This document shows positions 23,584 to 34,677 of a stretch of 64,000 bases of DNA, piece after piece. The stretch is from Lactuca virosa. Taxonomy: Eukaryota > Streptophyta > Magnoliopsida > Asterales > Asteraceae. The translations under genes were made by a program, and so were the position numbers. Position 1 is the stretch's first letter. Each line of letters begins with the position of its first letter. The notes below the pieces were generated by a model. That model was given only the letters and a program-made list of their open reading frames with translations, made no database searches and was not told where the DNA came from. Location: contig CAKMRJ010005523.1 of assembly GCA_928212115.1 (NCBI GenBank), positions 148,473,292 to 148,537,291 of the forward strand, given 5' to 3'.

Positions 23584-25303
23584 ACTATTGCAGACATTAA
23601 AGGACTCAGCGCATCTCTTTGCATGCACAAAATTTTGATGGAAGAAGATTATAAGCCATCGCGAGAAGCCCAACGCAGATTAAACCCACCAATGATGGAG
23701 GTGATTAAAAAAGAAGTTATGAAGTTACTGGATGTTGGGATGATATACCTGGTAGAGAACAAAGAATGAGAGTTGGTTCCAACTCAGGTTCAGAACGGAT
23801 GGCGCGTTTGTATTGACTACATAAAATTAAACGTAGCCAACCGGAAAGATCATTTTCCTCTCCCATTCATAGATCAGATGCTAGAGAGGCTTGCTGGAAA
23901 ATCCCACTACTACTGCTTGGATGGATTTTCAGGTTTCCATCAGATTCCAGTTGCTCCAGGAGAAAACGACTTTCACCTGCCCTTTCGGGACATTCACGTA
24001 TAGGCATATGCCATTTGGACTCTGCAACGCACCTGCTACCTTTCAAAGGTGTATGGTTAGTATATTTTCTGAGTATGTCGAAAATGCCATAGAAGTCTTC
24101 ATGGATGATTTTACCGTCTATGGAGACTCCTTTGATATTTGTTTGAAAAACCTCACAAAAATTTTACAAAGATGTATAGAAACAGACCTGGTCTTAAATT
24201 TTGAGAAATGTCACTTTATGGTTGACCAAGGTCTGATTCTTGGACATATTGTTTCAAAAAGACGTTTGGAAGTCGATAAAGAAAAAATAGATGTTATAAA
24301 GAGCTTACCCTACCCGAAGAATGTTCGGGAAGTGCGTTCCTTTCTTGGTCATGCAGGGTTTTACAGGAGGTTTATAAAAGATTTTTCAAAAATATCAGTT
24401 CCCATGTGCCAATTATTGCAGAAAGACGCTGAATTTGACTTCAATGAAGATTGCAAGAATGCTTTTGATGTGCTGAAAAATCTTCTTACTTCTGCCCCCG
24501 TCATTCAGCCCCCAGATTGGAGTTTACAATTCGAGATAATGTGTGACGCCAGTAACACTGCTGTTGGAGCTGTTTTAGGACAGAGAAAAGACCGGGTCCC
24601 CCACGTTATATATTATGCATCAAAGACTTTGGACAGCGCCCAAGCAAATTATTCCACCACTGAAAAAGAGTTGTTGTCAATTGTTTTTGCATTGGAAAAA
24701 TTCAGACAGTATTTGTTGGGCACAAAAGTCATAATCTTTTTTGATCACGCAACTATTCGGTACCTTCTTACAAAAAAAGACTCAAAGCCAAGGCTGATTA
24801 GATGGATTTTGCGGCTACGGGAGTTTGATATAGAGATCAGGGGCAAAAGCGGTAGAGAAAATTTGGTAGCTGATCATTTGATCCGACTCACCGCACCTGA
24901 AGACCTGACACCGATCCGCGAAACATTTCCTGACGAGCATCTATTCGCTGTTCAGAACCCTCCTTGGTTTGCTGATATAGTAAACTACTTGCTTTCCAGA
25001 GAACTCCCTTCAGATCTCACCCGAGTCCAAAAAGATAAAATAAAGAAGGAGGCGAAAAGATATGTTTGGGATGAACCGTATCTATGGAAACACTGTGCTG
25101 ATCAGCTAACTCGAAGATGTGTACCTCAAGATGAAGTCAAGTCAATCCTGAATTTCTGTCATTCAGAAGCTTGTGGAGGGCATTATGGTCCACAACGAAC
25201 CGCACGTAAGGTCTTGGACAACGGTCTTTATTGGCCTCATATTTTTCGTGACTCTTTTCTATTCTGCAAAACCTGTGAAAGGTGTCAAATGACTGGCCTT
25301 TGA
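23584..25303 (+). pseudogene. Reverse transcriptase and RNase H of element F
   Basis: RT motifs in order are NGWRVCIDYIKLN, FSGFHQIPVAP, then after a frameshift near 24000 HMPFGLCNAPATFQRCM and the catalytic box VFMDDFTVYGD. RNase H follows with FEIMCDASNTAVGAVLGQR, STTEKELLSIVFALEKFR and ADHLIRL. An H2C2-type zinc finger (FCHSEACGGHYG ... CKTCERCQ) ends the frame. Upstream of the first RT motif a piece is missing: LLDVGMIY passes directly to LVENKE, where the family has about 20 more residues including a PW(V/T)SPVQ stretch. A stop lies at 23767. Confidence 0.85.
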
Positions 25304-26259
25304 CGTCTCGTAATCTAATGCCACTTACTCCAATCTTAATATGTGAAAGCTTTAACGTTTGGGGTATAGATTTCATGGGTCAGTTTCCGCCTTCTTTCGG
25401 GTTTGTGTACATCTTACTTGTTGTGGATTACGTGTCCAAATGGGTCGAGGAAAAAGCTACACGAACCGACGATGCCAAGGTTGTGGTTGATTTTTTCAAG
25501 ACAAATATATTTGCTAGGTTTGGGACACCAAAAGCCATTATTAGTGATCGGGGTACGCATTTTTGCAACCGCGCCCTCAAAGCAGTCCTCAAGAAATATG
25601 GTGTCACACGTCGGGTATCCACAACATATCACCCGCAAAACAATGGGCAGGTTGAAGCTTCAAACAGACAGATTAAGGGCATTATATAGAAAACCATCAA
25701 TCCAGTCAAAAAGGCTTGGAGTATTCGATTGGATGATGCGTTATGGGCTCACCGGACAGCATACAAGACTTCTATCGGTATGTCACCATATCGAATAGTT
25801 TTTGGCAAACCTTGTCGATTGTCGGTTGAATTGGAGCATCGAGCATATTGGGTTGTCAAAAATTTGAATATGAGCATGGATGAAGCTGGCAAGAAAAGAA
25901 GATTGGATATCCAAGAGTTAGAAGAAATCCGGAACGATGTGTACGAGAACGAAGCAATCTATAAGGAGAAGACAAAAGCCTTTCACGACAATATGATCTC
26001 GCAAAAGGTATTCACTACCGGTCAAAAGGTACTCTTATATTACTCTCGTTTCAAACTTATTTCCGGTAAATTGAGGTCTCGTTGGGTGGGACCTTTTGTT
26101 GTTACTAACGTGCTTGATCATGGTGCTATAGAAATTAAGAGTGAACAAAAAGGAAAGATTTTTAAGGTAAATGGTCACCGTCTCAAACCATTTTACGAAG
26201 GGTTTCAAGTTACAAATGAAGAATTGGAGGTAGTCGAGGTCCCGACTTACCGCAATTGA
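25282..26259 (+). pseudogene. Integrase of element F
   Basis: The D,D,E core is visible: WGIDFMGQFP, then ISDRGTHFCN, then NGQVEASNRQ. A TAG at 25687 interrupts the frame after IKGII, and it resumes with NPVKKAWSIRLDDALWAHRT. The C-terminal part (GQKVLLYYSRFKLISGKLRS, RWVGPFVV, KVNGHRLKPF) is the GPF/GPY-like domain of gypsy integrases. No chromodomain is present, as expected for Athila. The frame ends at 26259. Confidence 0.87.
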
Positions 26260-27489
26260 GGAAACCAAGTAACAACTTCGAGCCAACGACAGAAAAAATG
26301 GGCAGCTTACCGGGAGGCAACCCGGGCGTTTGTTTTGGTTTTGTTTTATTTTGAAACTTCTTTTTAATTTTTGTGTGTTTTCAGCTACTTAGGTCGTCCC
26401 TTTTTAACTTAATCGTGTTTTCAAAATAAGACGTAACAGAGAGAATTTGAAAAAAGTTGAAAAATACAGTTTTGGTGGAACCTGCGATCGCAAGCCCAGT
26501 CTTTGCGATCGCAGGTTATACATTTTGGGGTCGCAGCACGTCATCGAGGTTTTCTGGGACATTTTTTTACAAAAATAGCAAACCTGCGATCGCAGGTTCG
26601 GCCCTTGCGATCGCATGTATCAGTTTTTAGAGTCTGGAACACATTTGAACAATTTTAAAATCGATTGGAGTATAATTTAGCAAACCTGTGATCGCAGGTT
26701 TTCCCCTTGCGATCGCATGTATCTCGTTTTTGTTCCTGGCTCACATTTGAACGTTGAATAATTGATTAAAGGCCATTTTTCAAAACCGGCGATCGCAGGC
26801 TCCTTACCTGCGATCGCATGTATCACTTTCTTATCAACTAGCCGTTACTTGCCTCGAACATAGTGCCCAACGGTCAAATTTTCAAAACATGCGATCGCAT
26901 GTTCCCTCCTTGCGGTCACAGGTTGTGTTTTTTGCTATAAATACTGATCGCAACCTCATTTGTAACCACCACACTCCAAAAATTCTCTCTGAAATCCACT
27001 ACATTTTCGACTTCTTTCACCAACAAATACCCAAATCGCTCATTTTTCTTCCAAATCAAGCAAATAAGGTATCAATCTCTTCTATTTTACTCATACAACA
27101 TCTATACGGTAACGAAATCATGTTTTCACGGTTGAAATTCTCCAAAAATCTCATTTTGTTCATTTTGAAATTTGAATTTTTGCGAGTTTCTTTTTCAGAT
27201 CTACGTTCTGTTAGTCATCCGCAGGCCGCGAAAAGTAGAAACGTTTTCTCACGACACAATTAAGAAGAGATTCATCCGAACGGAATTTCAAAAATCAAAA
27301 AAAAAATCGGCACGAAAAATATACTGCTGCTCAGCGCACAGTCAGGTATTTTCGTTCTGAAACTGAATTTCTGTTTTTGTTATATATTTGTGTGTTCGTT
27401 TGGGAGTAGTTAGAAATACTTATTTTTACTTTATTATTATTATTTTTACCTGGAAATTGTGCCTACCTTGTCCCAATTCACCTTGCAAA
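26260..27489 (+). promoter_or_regulatory. Internal palindrome array and TATA box before the env-like ORF
   Basis: Five tandem units of ~102 bp each carry a pair of TGCGATCGCA-type palindromes. Starts are 26483/26504, 26585/26606, 26687/26708, 26788/26809 and 26890/26911, so every pair is 21 bp apart and unit spacing is 101-103 bp. TATAAATA follows at 26936-26943, as in the LTR. The leader to the ORF contains plausible splice signals (AAG|GTATC at 27069 and TTTTTCAG| ending 27198). I read this as a second promoter for a separate env-like transcript; that function is inference. Confidence 0.6.
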
Positions 27490-28830
27490 ATGCCCCTTAG
27501 ACCATCTCGTTCACGCAGACATGTTAACGCTCCAAAGTCGTCATACACTGTCCAGGTGGACAATGTCACTGTAGATTTAGGTTCACAGGCCACACTTGAC
27601 TATTACCAGCGGATTCTTGACCGCGAGATTATGCCACAGGCCTGGGCCCCTAGCCACACACTAATGCGGGAACTCCATATTTATGATGGTGTTCACGCTC
27701 TTTTTGCCAATATTGGTTGGGAGCGTCTATTATCTGTGGATTTTGCCACTTGTCCCCTACTGACCCGAGAGTTTTTAGCTACCCTAAGTGAGGTAAATCA
27801 TGAGGGAAACTTAGCTTTTCGCATTTTTAGCACCTCTCACACTATTCACGTCGACCAGTTATGTACTTTCTTCCATACCCCTATCACCAGTTTATCCCAG
27901 CCCGCCCCTGCTTTTGACGTACGTCAGTTTTGGTACTCCATTATCGGTTCGGAGTCTTACGATTCCGCCCAGTCCGTCCAGACCGGTATTGTGCACCCTA
28001 TTCTCAAAATTGCATTAAAATTTATATGCAATATTATTTATGCACAGACTGAGACTACAAAAGCCGGCAAATTCGAGCTTTTTCTTTTATGGTGCATGAT
28101 CACCGGGTCGCATTGCCCGCATTTTGGTGATATTATCATCAAACGATTCCATAGAGTTCTAGCTCTTCGCACCGGTGGTGCAATTCGCTATGGTGGTTTG
28201 ATTTCTGTCATTGCCCGTGCCCTCGTGCAGCAATCTCCTCCAGGGTACACCTTCTTTGCAGGTGATTCTTTCCGTTTGAACCTACAGACCCTTAGGACTA
28301 TGCACATGCTTCGTACTGCCCCAGGTGGGTATGTTTGGATGCAGGGTCGCTCCCTTTATTTCAAGGTCACTGGACCTGATGTCATAGCTCTCGCTAACCC
28401 CATTAGCGAGACTGTGTGGGTGCTTCCTTCGAACATCCAACCACCCCCACGTAGGGCACAGCGTCCACAGTCTGATCGACCATCTTCATCCACTCAGCAC
28501 CCAGACTACGCAGACGCCACACCTATATCCTTTAGCCAGCCTGATCCTATACAGACTGACTTTCAGGATCAGCCCCCACCCACCCAGCCATCTCACCCTC
28601 GCCCCAACTCTCCCTTCACTTACCAACATTATCTTGACCTTCGTGGGGATATTGCTTCCCTTCAGCAGACGATGACTGGTCTTCGCCTCGACTATCAGCA
28701 ATATAGCACTCAGGTTACCGACTATCGTGACGAGCTCTTAGGTCTGCGCGACGATTTCCACGATTTCCACGACGAGTTCTTTCGTCGCTATGCTCCCCCG
28801 TCCGAGTTGTCATCTTCCACTCTTCCCTAA
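27490..28830 (+). CDS. Athila env-like / ATHILA ORF-1 family protein of element F
   Basis: An open frame of 446 codons from MPLRPSRSRRHVNAPKSS. An in-frame ATG at 27388 would add 34 residues including the hydrophobic run YFYFIIIIFTW; I prefer 27490 because the basic, family-like start follows it. The middle (IYDGVHALFANIGWERLLS, FLATLSEVNHEGNLAFRIF, VDQLCTFFHTP, ELFLLWCMITG, GGAIRYGGLISVIARAL) matches my recollection of the plant Athila ORF family that occupies the env position. The C-terminus is proline/glutamine-rich with a heptad-like tail. No clear signal peptide or transmembrane helix. It is open while gag-pol is broken. Molecular function is unknown. Confidence 0.75.
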   Translation: MPLRPSRSRRHVNAPKSSYTVQVDNVTVDLGSQATLDYYQRILDREIMPQAWAPSHTLMRELHIYDGVHALFANIGWERLLSVDFATCPLLTREFLATLSEVNHEGNLAFRIFSTSHTIHVDQLCTFFHTPITSLSQPAPAFDVRQFWYSIIGSESYDSAQSVQTGIVHPILKIALKFICNIIYAQTETTKAGKFELFLLWCMITGSHCPHFGDIIIKRFHRVLALRTGGAIRYGGLISVIARALVQQSPPGYTFFAGDSFRLNLQTLRTMHMLRTAPGGYVWMQGRSLYFKVTGPDVIALANPISETVWVLPSNIQPPPRRAQRPQSDRPSSSTQHPDYADATPISFSQPDPIQTDFQDQPPPTQPSHPRPNSPFTYQHYLDLRGDIASLQQTMTGLRLDYQQYSTQVTDYRDELLGLRDDFHDFHDEFFRRYAPPSELSSSTLP

Positions 28831-29066
28831 GCATTGAGGACAATGCTTAATTTTAAGCTTGGGGAGGGGATTTCCTATCTTTTTGTAAAAAGTTTTTATT
28901 TTGTCTATTTAAAAAAAATTAGAAAAGTTTTAAAAAAATCCAAAAAGATTTTTCATTTATGTTTCTTTTATTTTTCATTTTATTTCTTCCTAGTTTTTTC
29001 AAAAATATTTTCATTTTGTTGCATTCTGAATTTGCATAAAAAATTTTCCGTTCTTCATGTTGATTT

Positions 29067-29159
<93 letters not shown>

Positions 29160-30323
29160 CGAGATGATGATACTCTTTACATACGATAGCTCCATGAAGT
29201 GGGATATTGAGAATTGAAAATGAAAAAATCCGAAGCGACTTGATTGTTATTGGAAGTGTAAAATCAGCTGTCATAACCAGGGGACCCAAGACACCGTGAT
29301 TCGAGACCCCGATCTTAGATAATAATAAAAAAATAGCGTACTGAAACGTTTTTTGGGCGGTAATAATAGCTCTAGGATGATTTGCTTATTAATGTTTAAA
29401 AAGAATCTTTATCGGCAACTCTGAACCCACAGAACATGGCCCTATTTGTTGACATGCATTACCATCGCGATAACAGAGAGCTTAAGTATCAGATCCACAT
29501 AGTCAAGAAAGAAGAAAGGGTACAACGTCATATTTAGTACCCAAATCAAGAATTTCAAGCGCTCAAAAGAAAAAGAAAGAAAAAAGAGGAAATTCTAAAA
29601 ACAATAGAGATTGAAGAAATCAAGCTCAAAACGAAGTATAAATCAAAGTTCAATCAAGTTAGAATCTGTTCCAAAGCTACATCTGGCGAATAAAGAATTG
29701 TGTGATATGATACTTGTGGCTCTCGAAAAAGTGAAAGCATAGACTTCGGGCTCCTACGGGAGTTGGCCCTTGCTGCTTCGGCGAAAGCTGATTTGGTCGT
29801 GCGGGTTCTTAAGGATGCGTCGATTCTGATTCTTGGCCATCTAGTCTTAAGGACATGAGATCCAGACTATGTTATTTTCGCTCATAAAGCTAATTAAGGT
29901 GCAAAGTTTAAATAAAACTAGTGTTGGATTATTGGGTTACACCGTTTTGTGGTCTTCCTTACTTTGGGAGTCTGTGATACATGAAAGATAGCAGGATGGT
30001 TGCTTTGGTGTTAGTGATTGGAGCCCATTATCGATGTAAAGTCTGATCGTAAAAGAAAGAAAAAAATATAAAAAATATAAAAAAAAGCATGTTTCATTTT
30101 AGTTGTTCGTTTTCCATTTGCATATTATTTTGGTTCATTGTTTATTTTCTTTATCTTTGCATGCATATTTTGTGTTTAGCTTTGGTAATTCTCATTATTT
30201 AGGTTTTCGTCTTCAATTTGACGTGTGTCTAGGTTATTCCTTTGTTGCCCTTAGCCTTAATTCCGGTTCCAAAGTTATCGTTTCCTTACTTGAGGGCAAG
30301 TAAGGTCTAAGCTTGGGGAGGTT
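28831..30323 (+). other. 3' untranslated interior of element F
   Basis: Non-coding. It opens with AAGCTTGGGGAGGGG at 28855, a copy of the polypurine tract sequence that precedes the 3' LTR (AAGCTTGGGGAGG at 30309). It holds a (TA)n run and an A-rich 29500-29620 stretch. No ORF is credible. Confidence 0.7.
29070..29157. repeat. (TA)n microsatellite
   Basis: About 44 uninterrupted TA units within the 3' part of element F. It generates artificial tyrosine-isoleucine frames on both strands. Confidence 0.97.
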
Positions 30324-31918
30324 TGTCAGATGCATTTTATATGCATCTTTTAGCACAATTTCCTACGTATTTCACTATAAAAAGCTAACTAGTTTCTGAT
30401 TATTGTTATGTATTTCGTGCTTCATGATCATTTTGAAGAATGCCCGTACTGCTCACGTTTGTTATGACTTTGCAGGGCCATTTGGAGCACATGGATGATT
30501 GCACAAGTTCGGGATGCGTTTGTGGATGCTTTGGAGCTTAAATGGAGTCTAGACCACGGAGGGATGTCGGGGAAATGATCAAGAACTGCTTGGAAGGAGA
30601 AACGACGATCAAAAGAGCCAAAAAAAGTAACATGAGATCGCATCTTGTCTCCTTGCGATCGCAGGTATTCCTTTGCGATCGCAGGTTGGATCGCAGGTTG
30701 CCTTCGAGGTTTTGTCGAGCAAAAAAATTCATCAGCTTAGAAAAAAAAGAAACATGCGATCGCAGGTTGTGCCCTTGCGATCACAGGTTGGTCAATTTGC
30801 ATCGAAATGGCAATGTACTTCATTAAAATATCCCGTGACATGTTTTTGGGTGATACATGCGATCGCAGGTATGCCCTTTGCGATCGCATGTACGGCGTTT
30901 TGACAGCTAGACGTATAAATACAGCCTGATACTCTTCTAGTAACCCTAATTGGCAATTCCTGGCGATTCAGAGGTTTTCAAGTGAAGAACGCAGATCTAA
31001 AGGATTCAATTCGATTTTTATTCGTAGTTTAGTAAGATTTATCGTTTAGATTCTATTTCCACTATATGTAATCCGTTTTTAGCCATGTCAGGCTAAAAAC
31101 TCAGATTTCAATTTCGCAAGACGTAACCTTTTCGTATGATTAATCATTAGGCACTATGTTTGACTATGATTACTGTTTAGTTTGATCAATTCTATGTTAA
31201 ATTGAGTGTTTGATTTTGATTTCAGTTTCTGTTGGCCACTTAAATAGTTTGTGAATTATTCTAGTCATCTAATTGTTTAGATCCGTAATTTTCTAGATTA
31301 ATTAGTAAAAAGTGACAAGTATTAGATTAATTCTGAGATTAGGGTTAAGTCTGATATGAATTGATCAAACAAGTTTTAACGCCTCCGAGCTTATGAGAGG
31401 TATTAAACTTTACTGGAAATTACACTGTGTCTAATGCAACTTTTCTTTGTTAATCAAGAGCTTGTTTGATTAATTTAGTAAAAAGTTAGGTTTAATTCAA
31501 CGAACTTATTTTGATTAAACGATTTTTTGTAACAAAGGTCATTAGAGTTTGTTAATGAACTTTAGTACCAGTTTAAACAAGTGCATAGTCAAATATTGTG
31601 TTGAAGGTTAATTATATGATTAGGGGAGTCACCGTGAAACTGAAATTGCTTTCTCTTATTTGAATTTTCATCACTTTAAATTTAGTCATTTTCTTGTCAT
31701 TTTCAATTTCTGTTAGTTTAATTTTCAGAAATACCCCCCCCCCCCTTATGTTCATTGCATTCATCAAGAATCGGTTCACACCTTACGCAAAGAGGTGTAA
31801 ACATTAGGACGTGTCCCTGAGGATTCGACCCTGCTTACATGTACTACCTGTTAGTGCAATAAATCAGTTTATCTTATATTTTTATTTGTTTAAATCGTGT
31901 ACGACAGCGGTATTAATA
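30324..31918 (+). repeat. 3' LTR of element F
   Basis: Starts TGTCAGATGC directly after the polypurine tract GCTTGGGGAGGTT. Palindromes lie at 30633 (variant), 30654, 30674, 30755, 30776 (variant), 30858 and 30879, with TATAAATA at 30914. The copy at 30674 is intact here but mutated in the 5' LTR (19494). The end GCGGTATTAATA runs into copia E integrase. Confidence 0.92.
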
Positions 31919-32400
31919 GTCGTGCTTCTCTACCTATCTCATTCTGGGGGTATGCCTTAGAGACTGCCGCCCATATCCTTAACCTAGTTCCTACAAAGAA
32001 GTTTTCCAAAACACCTCACGAGATGTGGACAAGGATAGCTCCCTCGTTGGCACATATCAAGGTTTGGGGTTGCGAGGCTTTTGTAAGATGAGAGACTCAC
32101 GACAAGCTCAAACCCCGTAGTGAGCGGTGTATTTTCATCGGCTACCCACATAAGTCCTTTGGTTATCTCTTTTATAGACCGAGTGACAATGTTGTCTTCG
32201 TTGCGAGGAGAGGGGTTTTCCGAGAGCGGGAACTCATTAGACATGGAAACAGTGGGAGGCAAATCGATCTTGAAGAGCTTCAAGAATCGAACGATGAAGG
32301 AACCTCTAACACTGGCACTCAACCTGAAGAGGAAACGCCTGTTGAACCGACTGACGAGTCCTTACCTCTTAGACATTCTAGTAAAGTTAGTATTCCACCT
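31919..32400 (+). pseudogene. Copia element E, island 2: integrase C-terminus
   Basis: Resumes the integrase interrupted by F: SRASLPISFWGYALETAAHI, then PTKKFSKTPHEMW and IKVWGCEAFVR. A TGA at 32089 replaces an arginine codon, and the frame continues with HDKLKPRSERCIFIGYP. After that the frame shifts once before the RT. A few codons between DMVR (island 1) and SRASLP are missing at the junction. Confidence 0.85.
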
Positions 32401-33219
32401 GTGTTGTATGGTTTTCATATAACAAGTGAGGGTGATACGTTTATTAGTGATAGTACACTAGTAAATTTGGACGAACCTAACAGCTACAAGGAAGCCATGG
32501 CAGACCCGGAGTCTGCAAAATGGAAAGAGGCTATAGACAGCGAGATTCAGTCCATGTATGACAACCAAGTTTGGAATTTGGTTGACAATGTGCTAGGTCG
32601 TAAGACGGTCGGGTGCAAGTGGATCTTCAAGAAGAAGACCGACATGGATGGTAAAGTACACACTTATAAAGCGCGATTGGTTACGAAGGGCTTTACTCAA
32701 ACTCCCGGAGTTGATTATGATGAGACCTTCTCACCAGTTGCGAAGATAAAGTCTATTAGGGTGATGTTGGCCATTGCTGCACTTCATGACTATGAAATAT
32801 GGAAAATGGATGTCAAAACTGCTTTCTTTCATGAGAAGTTGGCTGAGGATGTTTACATGAGTCAGCCAAAGGGTTTTGTCGATGCGAAGCATCCTAATAG
32901 AGTGTGTAAGCTTGAGAAATCCATTTATGGATTGAAACAAGCATCTCGCAGATGGAATCTTTGTTTCGATGAGAAAGTCAAAGAGTTTGGTTTCCTGCGA
33001 ATCGAGGATGAGTCGTGTGCATATGTCAAAGCCAGTGGGAGTATAGTTAGCTTCCTCGTATTGTATGTCGATGATATACTACTCATAGGAAAGGACATCC
33101 CGGCCATACAGGAGGTTAAGTCTTGGCTTGGGAAGTGTTTTGATATGAAGGACCTCGGAGAGGGTACCTATATTATGGGAATAAGGATAGTGAGAAACAG
33201 GAGTAAAATACTAATATGA
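32401..33219 (+). pseudogene. Copia element E reverse transcriptase
   Basis: An open run of ~270 codons contains the copia RT landmarks: WKEAIDSEIQSMYDNQVWNL, KWIFKKKTDMDGK, ARLVTKGFTQTPGVDYDETF, KMDVKTAFFHEKL, YGLKQASRRWN and the catalytic VLYVDDILLIG. It ends in TGA at RNRSKILI-stop (GGA expected), followed by a TAG (CAG expected) and then DKVVKRFSMENSKKG. The catalytic YVDD is intact. Confidence 0.92.
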
Positions 33220-34053
33220 CTTAGTTAGAATACTTACTTGGATAAAGTAGTAAAACGTTTTAGTATGGAGAATTCCAAGAAAGGGGAGTTACCAATCCAA
33301 AGCAACGCCAAACTGAGTAAGACTCAGAGCCCGAGTACAGAGACTGAGATAGCAGAGATGAGCCAAATACCTTACGCTTCCGCAGTTGGCTCGATCATGT
33401 ATGTTATGACTTGTACTCGCCCTGATGTGGCCTTTGCTTTAAGCATGGTCAACAGATATCAAGGGAACCCTGACATAGCACATTAGACCGCAGTCAAGAA
33501 TATTCTTAAGTACCTTCGGAGAACCAAGGAATGGTTTCTAGTCCTCGGTGGGAGTGATGACATAAGGGTGCGAGGGTATAGTGACGCTAGTTTTCAGACA
33601 GACCGAGATAATTATCGATCTCAATCAGGCTGGGTCTTTACCCTAAATGGAGGAGCAGTGACTTGGAAAAGTTCCAAGCAGGAGACCGTAGCTGATTCAA
33701 CGTGCGAATCAGAGTACATAGCAGCGAGCGAAGCGTCAAAGGAGGCGATATGGTTGAAGAACTTCATTGGAGACCTTGGATTTGTGCCAGCCATAAAGGA
33801 GCCTATGGAGATATTCTGCGATAATGAAGGAGAGGTTGCCTTGACCAAGGAACCAAGGGATTATGGCAGATCCCGACATATCGACAGGAAATATCACTTT
33901 ATTAGACATCGGGTGGAAGAGAGACTCCTTGTAGTGAAGAGGGTATCGTTAGAGGATAACCCAGCAGATCCCCTTACGAAGGGACTAAGTAGGGTTAAGC
34001 ACTTGCAGCACGCTAGGAGCATTGGGATGAAGGACGATATTAGTTTAGATTAG
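33220..34053 (+). pseudogene. Copia element E RNase H
   Basis: After PYASAVGSIMYVMTCTRPDV and a TAG (TGG expected) at 33484, the RNase H shows GYSDASFQTDRDN, SWKSSKQETV-type motif (TWKSSKQETVADSTCESEYI), IFCDNEGEVAL and the terminal NPADPLTKGLSRVKHLQH. The catalytic acidic residues in SDAS, ESEY and CDN are present. The frame closes normally at 34053. Confidence 0.9.
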
Positions 34054-34677
34054 ATAGGTTCGAAACTTGTAATAGATAGATTGTAATTAACATTTGATGA
34101 TTAAATAAAGAAGTATTATTTATAAGTAAAGTTACTGTCTTGTGTTCATTATTTACCTATTGTTTCTATTTGCATGTTTTGACTTCCTAAATAATAAGAT
34201 TATTCGAACAGTCCACAGTCGCTCATATTTTGGAAGTAGGTATGAAAGAAGACTGTCATGAATTGGTTTGTAGACTGTCTAAAGTGTATTGGACAAAGCA
34301 AAGGTTTGCTACAACGTTCATGAGAGCTTATGAAATAAGATTTGAGCATTGGATTAAACCCACGCGTGCTGGAATCACTTCATGGAATTTATCACGAGTG
34401 ATCGCAAGACGATAATATCATATAGTCTTTAAACCTAGATATATGGTTTATTGTTTGCGGGTTGGTTATGCATTGATAATGCGTAAACGCATCAGTAACT
34501 TGATGTTATAAAACGCATTGTTGTGCATAATTTGATGAGTGAATAGTAAAAGCATATAAGTCGAAGTTTATATGTTCCTTTTATCCTATGAGGCTAAAAG
34601 AGATATCAGGGCCCCTCGATGATTTGGTTTGACTTATGTGTCGGGCCCGGTCAGGACTGCATTGATGTGTTCAATTA
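34054..34677 (+). other. Copia element E, 3' untranslated interior (left of G)
   Basis: Non-coding sequence between RNase H and the 3' LTR of E. It is cut at 34677 by element G and continues at 45350. The last five bases, AATTA, are the target duplication of G. Confidence 0.8.

Larger units (their letters stand above)
19144..31918 (+). mobile_element. Athila-type Ty3/gypsy element F, complete
   Basis: Two LTRs (19144-20753 and 30324-31918) flank gag, protease, RT, RNase H, integrase and a separate 3' env-like ORF, the layout of the Athila lineage. The region after the 5' LTR (TCGTCGTTGCCAGGGAC) is the Athila-type primer site zone (compare GGCGCCGTTGCCGGGG). gag-pol is broken by several stops and frameshifts, while the env-like ORF is open. 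The left LTR starts CGTTAG where the right one has TGTCAG. I cannot see a matching 5-bp target duplication, so boundaries may be off by a few bases. Confidence 0.9.

Noticed and set aside
26483..26920. Regularly spaced short repeats resembling a CRISPR array
   Set aside because: Units are ~102 bp with homologous spacers, in a plant retrotransposon; no cas genes. They are tandem duplicates with paired palindromes.
29011..29289. Frames made of alternating Tyr-Ile (also 47060-47323)
   Set aside because: They are translations of (TA)n microsatellites.
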